DNA from: Flavobacterium sp. Root935
GTDB taxonomy: Bacteria > Bacteroidota > Bacteroidia > Flavobacteriales > Flavobacteriaceae
DNA: 64,000 bases
Assembly (NCBI RefSeq): GCF_001429295.1
Contig: NZ_LMJL01000008.1
Coordinates: 537,360 to 601,359 of the forward strand
Direction of reading: 5' to 3'
A program made the translations under genes and the position numbers. The notes beneath the pieces were generated by a model. That model saw only the letters and a list, made by a program, of their open reading frames with translations. It was not told the DNA's origin and made no database searches. This document shows, piece after piece, positions 23,870 through 34,100 of the stretch (its first letter is position 1; each line of letters opens with the position of its first letter).

Positions 23870-24838
23870 CTATGCTAATGCCTTGCAGGATTCAAAAAAT
23901 TCATAAGCTCTTTTTTCTGCATAGGAATACGTTGAATTACGCAACGGAAAAGCGCAGTGACCTCCATATTTTGGAGTTTCCAGATACACGTATTCACTTT
24001 CTTTTGCTATAGCTCTAGGATAACATCTTTCACCTAAAAAAGGATCATCAAGCGAATTGATAATTAAAACCGGAATAGTAATATTTTTAAGTGAAAATTC
24101 AGGGGAAACCTGCTGGTAATAGTCATCTCTGCTCGCAAAACCATGCAGCGGTGCCGTAAAATATTGATCAACTTCATCAAACGAAGAAATTTTATCGATT
24201 TGATCACGGTTAATAAAATCTGGAAACTGAGCCGCTTTATATTTGAGTTTTCTTTTAATATCAATTGTAAAATTCTTCAGATAAACTCTGTTGAATCCTT
24301 GTTTGAGTACTTCGGCACTGGTGGCAATATGAGTTGGCACTGAAATAGAAACCCCTGCTTTTATGCGTTCGTCGAGTTTTGTCCAGCCAAAATAATTTAA
24401 AAGCTGTACACCGCCCATTGAATATCCGATTAAATAAACTTCTTCGAATCCTTTTTTTAAAACAAACTGCACGACCTCATCCAGATCGTCAACTGCACCA
24501 TGATGATAAAGTCTTGGCAGGCGGTTCATTTCTCCTCCACAGGTACGATTGTTCCATGCAAAGACTGAAACTCCTTTTTGCTGAAAATAAGCTGCACAGC
24601 TGTTATTATAAGTTCTTCTAGAATCTCCTTCTAAACCGTGGCACAGAATAACCGCTTTTTTAGGATCATTTATCATAAAATCGATATTGATAAAATCACC
24701 GTCATTTAACTCCAGTTTTTCTCTTGTGTATCCTGGCACATCAAACTTCTTAAACAAAGCAGCATAAATAGTAGAAACGTGCCTGTTTCGATGAATAATA
24801 GAAGGAAAATCATATTCTGATTGTTCAATTAGTGGCAT
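23870..24838 (-). CDS. YheT-family alpha/beta hydrolase
   Basis: The 322-residue protein shows the YheT/EMB8 pattern. It has the N-terminal PSIIHRNRHVSTIYAALF, then ELNDGDFINIDFM, the oxyanion region ILCHGLEGDSRR, the nucleophile Ser in GYSMGG, Asp in NSLDDPFLGE and His in YGGHCAF. It is probably a cytosolic esterase, and substrates in this family are poorly defined. There is no signal peptide. It lies 253 bp upstream of rsbR on the same strand, so co-transcription is unlikely but not excluded. A promoter-like TAGCTTTG box is just upstream of its start. Confidence 0.87.
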   Translation of the reverse strand: MPLIEQSEYDFPSIIHRNRHVSTIYAALFKKFDVPGYTREKLELNDGDFINIDFMINDPKKAVILCHGLEGDSRRTYNNSCAAYFQQKGVSVFAWNNRTCGGEMNRLPRLYHHGAVDDLDEVVQFVLKKGFEEVYLIGYSMGGVQLLNYFGWTKLDERIKAGVSISVPTHIATSAEVLKQGFNRVYLKNFTIDIKRKLKYKAAQFPDFINRDQIDKISSFDEVDQYFTAPLHGFASRDDYYQQVSPEFSLKNITIPVLIINSLDDPFLGERCYPRAIAKESEYVYLETPKYGGHCAFPLRNSTYSYAEKRAYEFFESCKALA

Positions 24839-24865
24839 GATAAAAAAGATTTAATGTGCTTTATA

Positions 24866-24873
24866 CAAAGCTA
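24866..24873 (-). promoter_or_regulatory. Candidate -7 box (TAGCTTTG) for the YheT-like gene
   Basis: The box matches TAnnTTTG 28 bp before the start codon at 24838. No convincing -33 TTG is seen. Confidence 0.35.
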
Positions 24874-25031
24874 AGAAATCAATCGATAGGAAATTTAATA
24901 CAGCCTTTTTAATTTCAATTTTCTGAATTATTAATAATATGCGAATGTATTTTTTAAGGAAAAATACATTTATGTCTAGATCTTGCAAAATCGAAATGCT
25001 ATTATGTAATAGCTCATTCTCTGAAAACAAA

Positions 25032-25039
25032 TAAATTTG
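25032..25039 (+). promoter_or_regulatory. Candidate -7 box (TAAATTTG) for the lipoprotein at 25065
   Basis: The box matches TAnnTTTG 26 bp before the start codon and is the same 8-mer as at 7835. No -33 element is visible. Confidence 0.35.
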
Positions 25040-25064
25040 AGATGATTTACTAAAAAATACAATT

Positions 25065-25562
25065 ATGAAAAATCTATTAATGCTTTTATTATCAATTTTC
25101 TTTTTTTCATGTCAATCAAAAGAAAATAAAAACACTTCTGTATCTGGCTCAGATTCAATTGCTACCAATAAAGACACTTTAACTACTAAAATGGTCACGA
25201 ATACAAAACAAGAAATAAACAAACAAGTAGGTGACACAATCTTCATGGATTCTAAAAATGAGCAAGGTTTATTTATTGCTGATGGTTTACTGGATTCTAT
25301 TCATCCAAAAGTATATGTTAAGTTTAAAAATGAAGATTTAGGCGAATTGAATGGCAATATTATTCCAGCTGCAGGCAAAGGAAACATTCGTTTCAATCAA
25401 ATTATTTTCCCAAATAAAAATTCAGACGGACCTTTTGGAATGGATTTGAAAATTCCGTTAACGCAAAAAGGAAATCATATTATTGTAATTGGACATTCGC
25501 AAATGGCTGACAATCCTTATTGGGGTAAATTTAAGGTGCAGCTTGAGAATAAAAAGAAATGA
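25065..25562 (+). CDS. Lipoprotein of unknown function
   Basis: The 165-residue protein has a hydrophobic signal (MKNLLMLLLSIFFFSCQS) with lipidated Cys16. A Ser/Thr/Lys/Asn-rich linker follows to about residue 55. The globular part contains GDTIFMDSKNEQGLFIADG, GNIRFNQIIFPNKNSDGPFG, a near C-terminal HIIVIGHSQMADNPYWGKF and a short basic end. The GHSQMADNPYWG motif with its paired polar residues looks conserved, but I do not recognise the family. It is monocistronic, followed by 231 bp without a gene, with a leftward gene cluster upstream. Confidence 0.75.
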   Translation: MKNLLMLLLSIFFFSCQSKENKNTSVSGSDSIATNKDTLTTKMVTNTKQEINKQVGDTIFMDSKNEQGLFIADGLLDSIHPKVYVKFKNEDLGELNGNIIPAAGKGNIRFNQIIFPNKNSDGPFGMDLKIPLTQKGNHIIVIGHSQMADNPYWGKFKVQLENKKK

Positions 25563-25793
25563 TAAATATAAAGCCTTAATTAAATTTATTCTGCTAAATT
25601 TATATAAAAACCTAAATTACAATATTTTACAAATAAATCCTCAGAACTTAATCTAGATTAATCGATAAGCTGCTGCCTCCTATATAAATTTGTAAAAGAA
25701 ATCTAAGAAAAAAAACAGATAAAAACTTAGATCTTAATAACAAATACCAAATTGGGATATTCCTAAATTTATTAATCTTAAAAAACCAAAAAA

Positions 25794-26612
25794 ATGAGTA
25801 CAATTACAGTAAAAGACGGAACAGAAATTTATTATAAAGATTGGGGAACTGGACAACCAATTGTTTTTCACCACGGATGGTCTTTATCAAGTGATGATTG
25901 GGATGCACAAATGATGTTTTTCTTAAAACAAGGATATCGTGTTATTGCACATGATAGACGCGGGCATGGTCGCTCTGGTCAAAGTTCTGAAGGAAATAAC
26001 ATGGAAACCTACGCATCAGACATTGCGGAATTAACAGCTGAACTTGATCTAAAAGATGCTATTCATATTGGCCACTCAACCGGCGGCGGTGAAGTAATTC
26101 GCTACGCAGCAAAATACGGAAAAGACCGTGTTGCAAAAGCTATCATTATTAGCGCAGTAACGCCAATTATGATAAAAAATGAAGCCAATCCTGATGGTGT
26201 TCCGCTATCTGTTTTTGACGAAATAAGGGAAGGTACTGGATTTAATAGAGCACAATATTTTTATGATTTTCCAATTGCTTTTTATGGATGGAACCGCGAA
26301 GGAAAAGAAGTTCAGGAAGGAATTAAACATAATTGGTGGCGTCAGGGAATGATGGGTTCTGTTTTAGCACATTATGAAGGAATTAAGGCTTTCTCTGAAT
26401 CTGATTTTACAGAAGATCTTAAGAGTTTAGATATTCCTGTTCTTGTACTGCATGGAGAAGACGATCAAATTGTTCCTTATAATCAAGCACCAAAAGCTGC
26501 TAAATTATTGAAAAACGGTAAACTAATTTCTTATCCAGGATTTCCTCACGGTATGCCAACAACTGAAGCTGCGACTATTAATAAAGATATTTTAGAATTT
26601 ATTAAATCTTAA
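25794..26612 (+). CDS. Alpha/beta hydrolase, non-heme chloroperoxidase/arylesterase type
   Basis: This 272-residue cytosolic enzyme has the complete set: HHGWSLSSDDWD oxyanion loop, HDRRGHGRSG, nucleophile Ser in GHSTGGGE, Asp in LHGEDDQIVP and His in PGFPHGMPTTEA. Length and motif spacing match the cofactor-free haloperoxidase/arylesterase group (perhydrolase-like). Members hydrolyse small esters and can form peracids in vitro; the natural substrate is not evident. The start lies at the end of an AT-rich leader. A terminator at 26637 follows. The neighbourhood suggests detoxification, but that is weak evidence. Confidence 0.9.
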   Translation: MSTITVKDGTEIYYKDWGTGQPIVFHHGWSLSSDDWDAQMMFFLKQGYRVIAHDRRGHGRSGQSSEGNNMETYASDIAELTAELDLKDAIHIGHSTGGGEVIRYAAKYGKDRVAKAIIISAVTPIMIKNEANPDGVPLSVFDEIREGTGFNRAQYFYDFPIAFYGWNREGKEVQEGIKHNWWRQGMMGSVLAHYEGIKAFSESDFTEDLKSLDIPVLVLHGEDDQIVPYNQAPKAAKLLKNGKLISYPGFPHGMPTTEAATINKDILEFIKS

Positions 26613-26636
26613 AAATAACAAACTGCTTTTCTATAT

Positions 26637-26673
26637 AAAAACCTCCAAAATCAAAATGTTTTTGGAGGTTTTT
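26637..26673. terminator. Bidirectional terminator after the haloperoxidase-like gene
   Basis: AAAAACCTCCAAAA (26637-26650) pairs with TTTTGGAGGTTTTT (26660-26673), a perfect 14-bp stem with T-runs on both strands. It separates this gene from the leftward metalloprotease operon. Confidence 0.9.
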
Positions 26674-26763
26674 ATTTTTAGGTAATTAACAATTTGGCTA
26701 AAAAACAAATACGGCTCCTATTAAGGATACCGCATTTATCAAACTAATTCAATTAAAAAAAAA

Positions 26764-27285
26764 CTATAAACTTGCTTTCACTTCACCGCAAGTCAACATG
26801 TTTTTTGGATAATAAGGATTTTTGATTTCCTTACTGTCACTCACCCATCCTGCCCCGGTCATGGGACAAACTTGTAAAAACAATGCAGTATCTTCTGCTT
26901 TGAATTTAGGTGCCAGATCCCAAAACTTGACAGACAATGATTGAAAAACTTTGCGCTGTTTATTGATGTTTTTTGTTGCAGCAACTTGAGCCGCAAGTTC
27001 TATGATTTCTTTTCTTTTTATCGTTGCTTCGTTCATTTTCTCGAGAGTTAGTTTTTTAAACTTAAAACTCTGTAATGAATTCTGTAATGCTGTGGCATTT
27101 TTTACAACTGCAACACTATCTGAAATTAGAAGGTTGTTTTTTAAAGCCAGATAATTGCTTGTGATTTCTTTTTTCTGTGCTTCTCGTTTTGCTGTCAATT
27201 CTGGAGCAACTTCTTCTTTTGATGTTAACTGAGCCTGAGCCAGACTGCTTAAGCAAATAAATGCTAGTGCTATTATTTTTTTCAT
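26764..27285 (-). CDS. Secreted DUF3347-like protein, end of the SusCD/peptidase operon
   Basis: The 173-residue protein has a signal peptide (MKKIIALAFICLSSLAQA). The mature part is helical and ends in CPMTGAGWVSDSKEIKNPYYP, then MLTCGEVKASL. This CPM...W.S....I.NPYY...M..CG.V signature is how I recall DUF3347, which is linked to heavy-metal (copper) efflux systems. The Cys/Met pair is a plausible metal ligand. Its ATG overlaps the stop of the upstream metalloprotease gene (27282-27285), so the two are translationally coupled. A metal chaperone role for the secreted zinc protease would be an inference. It is the last gene of the operon. Confidence 0.75.
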   Translation of the reverse strand: MKKIIALAFICLSSLAQAQLTSKEEVAPELTAKREAQKKEITSNYLALKNNLLISDSVAVVKNATALQNSLQSFKFKKLTLEKMNEATIKRKEIIELAAQVAATKNINKQRKVFQSLSVKFWDLAPKFKAEDTALFLQVCPMTGAGWVSDSKEIKNPYYPKNMLTCGEVKASL

Positions 27286-29726
27286 ATTGTAGTTGTAGTG
27301 GTATTAATTTTTGAAAGGATTTTATCGATTTCAATCAAAATACTATCGAAATGTTCTTTATTTAATCCTGCTGTTCCGTTCATTAGTTTTGTAACATCAG
27401 CTCTTAATTTGACCAAATGTTGTTTTCCGTATAATCGTACATCACTGCGCTGCGCTGTATTTAAAGCTTTCCCTGGGTCTGCCTCTTTAGGCAATAACAA
27501 CAAGTTTAGTTTTTCAATATAACTACGCTGTAAACCTCTTCTGTAAAAATCTAATTTTTCATTCCCGCTAAAATTTATCCATACGGTTTGCCCAAGATCG
27601 TTTAAAAATTCAGGAACGGTATAAGCTCCTTCTGACTGCATTGCTTTAAGGCTGATGTTATAAAGCATTCCAGAACTCAAAAGCATATTTAATACCTGAT
27701 TTTGCTGATCTGCTATTTGATCTTCTGTTTTTAAAGCAATTAATTGATTAATTTCCTGCGGATACATCCAAAGAGGCGCAACAAACAATTGTCTTCCTAC
27801 GTAATCAATCGCTGCTTTTACTTTTGCTTTTGGAACGGGCTGGTATACTACACCTTTTTCATCGACAGTTCTTTTAGTAATGTAGTTATTACCTATATAT
27901 TTTAGTACGTGATATAAATACAAACCATATTGTCTTACAACTGCTTTGTGCATATCTGATAAATTATCATATGCATCATTTGGCTGATACGTCCATTGAA
28001 TAAGATTTGGAACTACACGCTTTAAATTTTTGATTCCGTAATCACTTGCAGTTACTGCATCGTCACTAAGATCTTCTGTCTGACTGCGCGGATCTTCATC
28101 TTTTCCTTCTCCTCCAAACCATAATTTAGGATTTGCAGTTAAGCTGTCAGTCGTTAGTTTTGCAAGCATTTTTTCTTCTTCAAACTCATCTTTTGCTTTT
28201 GGAAAATAGCTGTATCCCCATTTAAGAGCCCATTTGTCATAAGCGCCAATTCGTGGATAAATACCTTGCGGACTAATATTATCTTCTGGCTGTGCAACAT
28301 AGTTAAAACGTGCATAATCCATTATAGAAACGGTATGTCCATTTGCTTCAACCCATTTTTTGTCTCTTAATTTTTCTACCGGAGTGGCGCTGCTCGCTCC
28401 CATATTATGACGTAAACCGATTGTATGGCCAATTTCATGAGAAGACACAAAACGAATTAGTTGTCCCATTAATTCATCATCTAAATGCATTTTTCTGGCT
28501 CTGGCGTCTAAAGGTCCTGCCTGAATCATGTACCATCTTTGCACTAATTTCATCACATTGTGATACCAGCCAACATGGCTTTCTATAATTTCTCCACTTC
28601 GTGGATCACTTACTCGCGGTCCATAAGCATTTGGTGTTTCAGAAGCATAATATCTTACTACAGAATATCTTGCATCTTCTAAACTCATTGTTTTATCGTC
28701 TTCCGGCCATTCTTTACCCACAATCGCATTTTTAAAACCTGCAGCTTCAAAAGCTTTCTGCCAATCGTTGATTCCCGCAATTAAATACGGTCTCCATTTT
28801 TTTGGCGTTGCAGGGTCGATGTAGTAAACAATTTGTTTCTTTGGTTCAACCAATTCGCCATTTAGATATTTCTTAATGTCTTTGTCTTTTGGTTCCAAAC
28901 GATAACGCTGAATTATGAATTTCGTTTGCGCACGCTGCTCATCATCATCGAACAAAACATATTTATTGGCAAAAAAACCAACTCTTTCATCGGCAAAACG
29001 TTTGCGCATTGGTGTTTTTGGCAATAGTACAATAGAAGTATTTAATCGTAAGGTTACACTTCCGCTGCTCGCTGTTGAGTTGGTGTACGTTTTTGTTGTT
29101 TTTACCTCAATGTTAATTGGATAGGTATCGATCGATTCAATAAAAGATTTATCATCTGCAAGAGAGGTTAGTTTTTTCTCTGTTTTCTCTTTACTTTCCA
29201 AAGAAAACATTGGATTATCTTTCTTGAAGGCATCAGTTACATCAATAACAACATTTCCTGTTTCAGGATTGGTTGTTTTTATTGGAAAAGCGGCCACAAT
29301 TGGATTTTCATTACTACCTGCTAATGCTTTTGCCAGCATCGAATCTGCGTTGCGGACATCTTGTTTGTATTGTAACGATCTTAAAAAAACGGTATTATTT
29401 GCTCCTTTTTCAAAATAAATAGTCTGCTCGTTGGCTTTTTCACCGCCAAAAACCCCCATTCCTTCTGGAGTAGAAAGGTATCTTGTTACAACAAGCATAT
29501 ATCTGTTAAACAAACTATCAGGAATTTGAAAGTAAAACTTCGTATCTACCTGGCTAATCGTAAAAAGACCAGCTTTATTTTTAGAATTGTCTTTTATGAT
29601 TTTCTCGTAGGGCTGTAAACCTTTCGGCTGTGTACTTATACTATCCGCTTTTTTTTCGGGCGTTTGGGCAAAACCATGCTGGTGTATAGCCACCAGCATG
29701 ATTGTTAAAATAAATAATTTCTTCAT
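27282..29726 (-). CDS. Secreted zinc metalloprotease, DUF5117/DUF5118/DUF4953 type
   Basis: This 814-residue protein has a signal peptide (MKKLFILTIMLVAIHQHGFAQ). A DUF5118-like N-terminal segment (YEKIIKDNSKNKAGLFT) and a DUF5117-like beta domain (about 80-300) precede the peptidase. The zinc site is SSHEIGHTIGLRHNMGAS, an HExxHxxGxxH zincin with three His ligands and a catalytic Glu. A C-terminal helical region follows. This family is widespread in Bacteroidota next to SusC/SusD. It starts 5 nt downstream of susD and overlaps the DUF3347-like gene. Its likely location is the periplasm or outer membrane. The substrate could be a peptide or protein cargo handled by the adjacent SusCD. Confidence 0.92.
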   Translation of the reverse strand: MKKLFILTIMLVAIHQHGFAQTPEKKADSISTQPKGLQPYEKIIKDNSKNKAGLFTISQVDTKFYFQIPDSLFNRYMLVVTRYLSTPEGMGVFGGEKANEQTIYFEKGANNTVFLRSLQYKQDVRNADSMLAKALAGSNENPIVAAFPIKTTNPETGNVVIDVTDAFKKDNPMFSLESKEKTEKKLTSLADDKSFIESIDTYPINIEVKTTKTYTNSTASSGSVTLRLNTSIVLLPKTPMRKRFADERVGFFANKYVLFDDDEQRAQTKFIIQRYRLEPKDKDIKKYLNGELVEPKKQIVYYIDPATPKKWRPYLIAGINDWQKAFEAAGFKNAIVGKEWPEDDKTMSLEDARYSVVRYYASETPNAYGPRVSDPRSGEIIESHVGWYHNVMKLVQRWYMIQAGPLDARARKMHLDDELMGQLIRFVSSHEIGHTIGLRHNMGASSATPVEKLRDKKWVEANGHTVSIMDYARFNYVAQPEDNISPQGIYPRIGAYDKWALKWGYSYFPKAKDEFEEEKMLAKLTTDSLTANPKLWFGGEGKDEDPRSQTEDLSDDAVTASDYGIKNLKRVVPNLIQWTYQPNDAYDNLSDMHKAVVRQYGLYLYHVLKYIGNNYITKRTVDEKGVVYQPVPKAKVKAAIDYVGRQLFVAPLWMYPQEINQLIALKTEDQIADQQNQVLNMLLSSGMLYNISLKAMQSEGAYTVPEFLNDLGQTVWINFSGNEKLDFYRRGLQRSYIEKLNLLLLPKEADPGKALNTAQRSDVRLYGKQHLVKLRADVTKLMNGTAGLNKEHFDSILIEIDKILSKINTTTTTI

Positions 29727-29731
29727 GAGAA

Positions 29732-31156
29732 TTAAAATGGAACCTTTTCGTCTGTGTTTAAGGTAAGTTTAGGATTCTTTTGCAGAACAGATAAAGGAAA
29801 TGGTATAATATATAATCTAGAGTTTGGCTGCAACGTATATGTTTTTTGAGGAACAGTTTTGTTTACAATTGGAAATACTCTCGTAACTGTTTTAGCATAT
29901 TCTGTTTCGGTATTTAATCTCTTCAAATCAAAAAAACGGTTAAAGCCTAAAAGCAGTTCTTTTCTTCTTTCGTTAATAACCAAGTCCATTGTTTCTTTAC
30001 GAGTAGTTGGAACGGTTAAGTTAACAGTACCAGATAAAATACGTTTTGCTCTTAATGTATTTAGAACATCAACGGCTTCTTTAAACTGGTTATCTCTTGC
30101 GTAACATTCTGCGAGCATTAAATATACCTCTGTTGTTTTCATACCAACTGTCGGATAAAAGAATTTCGTATATACCGTTGCCCAATAGGCGGTATTTGAA
30201 CCCTGATCCAGATTGGTTGCGCTTGTAGTATTGAAAAACAAATTAAAACGCGCATCGTTTGTACCAAATAAAGTCCTTAACTCGGGACTGATGATATATT
30301 GGTAAGCAAAGTTCATCTCATTATAACCCGTCATATACATGTAACTTAGGACTTCAACATTATTTGCTGCTGGAACAGCAAGTACATTTGGTCCGCCTTG
30401 GGCATTATAAGCAACCATATCAAATATTTGATTGTTATAGCTTAATGATTTTTCTGCAGCTTCTTTTGCTTGGGCAATTTCACGTTTAAACAAATGAACT
30501 TTAGCCTTAAATGCATAAGCAAAAGCTAATGAAGGATGGTAAATGTCAAGTGGTTTTTCTTGGAGAAACGGCAGTGCATCTTCAATATCTTTCTGAATAA
30601 AATCGTAAACCTGGGCTACGGTAGATTTTGAAGGCTGTGCTTCTAAATCAAATTTATCCATAATACAAATTCCGCCATCTGTAGCAGCAGTCTGAGGATC
30701 ATAACCTTTTGCGTAAGTATTCACCAATAAAAAGTGATCATAAGCTCTGTAAATTTTAGCTTCTGCTTTAGCTAAACGCTTGGTGTTTTCATCACCTTTA
30801 CTTTCATCTACTAATGAAATAATGGTATTCCATCTGTTAATATAGGTGTAAGCCTGATTATAAAAACTAGAACTTCCAATTAAAGAAACTCTATCTACAC
30901 TTTCATCAAAAGTAAAATTGACAATATCTACATTTGGAGTTTTGCCTATTACGTTTGCTTCTTTCATCCATTGATCGTCTGACAAATACTGAAAGTTATT
31001 GATTGGATAACCTCTGTTTGGCAACGATACCAATTCAAGAAATTGTTCTGGTGTTTCAATAACTAAAGCTCCTTTTGGCGTAATATCTGTATAATCTTCG
31101 CATGATGTTACTGTAAGCATCATCAGCGACAGCAGTGTTATATATATCTTTTTCAT
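29732..31156 (-). CDS. SusD/RagB-family outer-membrane lipoprotein
   Basis: The 474-residue protein has the signal MKKIYITLLSLMMLTVTSC with lipidated Cys19, then EDYTDITPKGALVIET as in SusD-like proteins. The TPR-bearing core includes YRAYDHFLLVNTYAKGYD, FAYAFKAKVHLFKREIAQAKEAAEKSL, EVYLMLAECYARDNQFKEAVDVLNTLR and ERRKELLLGFNRFFDLKRLN, all standard SusD landmarks. It forms the lid on the SusC channel at 31161, whose stop is 4 nt upstream, so they are co-transcribed. The ligand cannot be read from the sequence. Confidence 0.93.
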   Translation of the reverse strand: MKKIYITLLSLMMLTVTSCEDYTDITPKGALVIETPEQFLELVSLPNRGYPINNFQYLSDDQWMKEANVIGKTPNVDIVNFTFDESVDRVSLIGSSSFYNQAYTYINRWNTIISLVDESKGDENTKRLAKAEAKIYRAYDHFLLVNTYAKGYDPQTAATDGGICIMDKFDLEAQPSKSTVAQVYDFIQKDIEDALPFLQEKPLDIYHPSLAFAYAFKAKVHLFKREIAQAKEAAEKSLSYNNQIFDMVAYNAQGGPNVLAVPAANNVEVLSYMYMTGYNEMNFAYQYIISPELRTLFGTNDARFNLFFNTTSATNLDQGSNTAYWATVYTKFFYPTVGMKTTEVYLMLAECYARDNQFKEAVDVLNTLRAKRILSGTVNLTVPTTRKETMDLVINERRKELLLGFNRFFDLKRLNTETEYAKTVTRVFPIVNKTVPQKTYTLQPNSRLYIIPFPLSVLQKNPKLTLNTDEKVPF

Positions 31157-31160
31157 TTTT

Positions 31161-34100
31161 TTAAAGAGTAAGGTTAAAGCCTAATAAATACGTTTTTGGC
31201 GATGGCAAATTACGTGTAGCAGAGTTTGCGCTGTAAACTTCTGGGTCGATACGATTTCCGGCTGCACTCCAATACCAAATATTATTCATTTGAAAAGTAA
31301 ATTTTGCTGATGAAATATTCATTTTAGCAGCAAAGGTTTTTGGCAGATTATAACCTAGTGAAATGTTTCTAAGTTTGATATAATCTCCATCTACAACATT
31401 TGCACTTGAATTTTTCCACTGGCTGCTTATAGTAGTTGCGTAATTTCTAACACTTTCGTCTAAATCTACATATAGACGCGTATTGCCATTTTGATTGGCA
31501 TCTGTGTAACGATCTGCAATACCTGATAGGTTTACCACATCTGTATCCATCGCAAGAACTTCTTTACGCATTACGTTCCCGCCAGAGAAAACAAATAAGA
31601 AATTCAAATCAAACTGCTTATACGAAAATCGCTGTGATAACGAACCTGTATAAGTTGGCATTAAACTTCCCATGTTTACTAATGCATCGGGATTTGTTAC
31701 CGTTTTTATACTTGTAGAAATTGGATTGCCATTTGCATCAAAAGTAATTGATGGATTGCCATTTTCATCTAAAACATACGGATAACCATTTGTTGTTCCT
31801 CCGTATTGGTATGCATATAAACTATTGTACAATTCATTTTCTTCAAAGAAATCTCCAGGCGAAGCAATATATACAGAAGCTGATGACTGTGCTCTTGTCA
31901 CTTTTCTAACAGTTGTTTTGTTGTAAGCAAATACAACATTAGAAGCTACACGAAAACTACCATTGTTGTACCATTCAGACCCAACAGTAAATTCGACTCC
32001 TTTGTTTAATAAGGCTCCCGCATTAATTCTTCTTGTCAAAGCTCCCACTGTAGGATCTAAATCTGTCGTTGCCAATAAGTCGCTGCTATATTTACGGTAT
32101 AAATCAATACTACCATTTAACTTCGCCCTAAACAAACTATAATCTAAACCAACGTTTGTACTTTGCGTTTTCTCCCATCTTAACATAGGATTAGGCTGTG
32201 CTGTAATATTGGTGTATTGTAAAGATTGATATAAGTTATCGTTTCTTCTTGTAGCGGTAATGTATGGAGTTGTACTTTGATCTATATTTCCGTTAATACC
32301 ATAAGTTCCTCTAAGTTTAAGAGAGGTTACCCACTTTACTTCTTTCATGAATTCTTCATTGCTGACATTCCATCCTAAACCTGCAGACCATAAAGGACGA
32401 TTTTTATACTTCGGATCTACTCCAAATAAATCTGCTCTATCTACACGGTAACTTCCTGTTAAGTTATATTTAGATAAATAGGTGTAACTCGCAGTACTAA
32501 ATACTGAAAAATAACGGTGCAGTATTTCTTTTTGTGTTCTCGCTAAAGCCCCTAAAGTTCTATTATTTCCGAATATATAACTTGAAACTCCAGTCTGACT
32601 TAATGCAAGATTATTCATTACAGCCGATGTAAGCGTTACAGGGTCGTAACCATAACGCAGCGACTCGACAGTTCTTGGCAGAAAAGTTTCGCGCATTTCA
32701 AAACCGGCTAAAGCATTAATAGAATGTTTCCCTTCACCAAATTCCTCAGCATAGTCTAATTGATTTCTAAAAGAGTAATTAGTAGATTGATTACTAGATT
32801 GTTCGTAACGTCCTCCTGTAGAAAAGCCTTCTACTGGTGTATAAACATTTGTTGTTGGATTATATCCTGTCAGTGTATTAATTGCATAACGCATTTTATA
32901 AGAGTTAATGTCATAATACTGTTCATTATCGTTTCTTCTTACCTCATATTGAAACTGTGTATTATAACTTAGTCCTCTCCAAATTTTAGCTTTTAGATTA
33001 GCAAATGCTCTTAAACTTAGTGAATTTTGTTTCTCAATCCCTTCTTGAAGTGAGTTTAAAATATTAAAAGACATTGGTTTAAAACCACTTAAACTTGCCA
33101 GTTTTTCGGCAACAGCTGGATTAATAACACCGCTGGAAGTAAAACCATCTCTAATTCCAACAAAAGGTGCTATTACAAGATTTCCATTGTCATCTGTAAT
33201 TCGCTCGTATCTTTTTTGAATAGTCAGGTAATCATTATAATCACCATCGGTTACGTCGTCATTGCTATAAGTTCCATTTACCCCAAATGTTGCATTCAAC
33301 CAGTTATTGATCTGAAAACTGCTTTTTGCATAAAGATTAAAGGCTCTGCTTTGGTTGAATTTTACCCGATTTTTTGATTCGTCGTAATTTAACGACACGT
33401 ATGTATTTTGTTTACTTGTACTACCAGAAAATGCAATATTGTAACGCTGTCTGAATTCATTCTGCCATACATTATCATGATAATCTTGTATGTAGTCGTT
33501 TTTTCTCCATTGCGCAAGTGTGCTGTCGTAATCAGCATTACTAATTTTTCCTTCTTCCAAATTTCTGTTCAGTTGATAAAGAGGACTGTAATATTTCATA
33601 CTGCTGTTTCCAATATCTCCATAATTGTTAAACATCGTCGATGTGTTTGCAAATCTGGCTCTTTCTCTATTGTATACAGCTTGTTCAAGATCAATTATAT
33701 CACTTGTAGAAGCATAATTCATATCTCGCAAATTCGGTTTTTCGGCAATAAAGAAATCTGAATTTATACTTACTTTTAATTTTCCATTTCCTTTTTTGGT
33801 TGTTAAGACGATAATACCATTTGCTGCTCTTGAACCGTAAATAGAAGCCGCAGCTGCGTCTTTAAGAACGTCTACACTTTCTATATCATAAGGATTAATA
33901 TCATTTAGAGTCAATTCTGTTGGAAGACCATCTATTACAATAAGCGGACTGTAACCAACTTCAAGAGAAGAAAAAGTACCTATACCTCTCAAGATTGGTT
34001 TATCTGCTGCAGCGCCGCTTGGATTTTTTTGAAACATCAAACCTGCAACACGACCTTCCAGCGCACTTGATAAATCAGTATTAATGTTTTCATTTAATGT

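Noticed and set aside
33408-33761. 117-residue plus-strand ORF within the SusC gene
   Set aside because: It is an antisense frame of the beta-barrel region with no start context or family; judged spurious.
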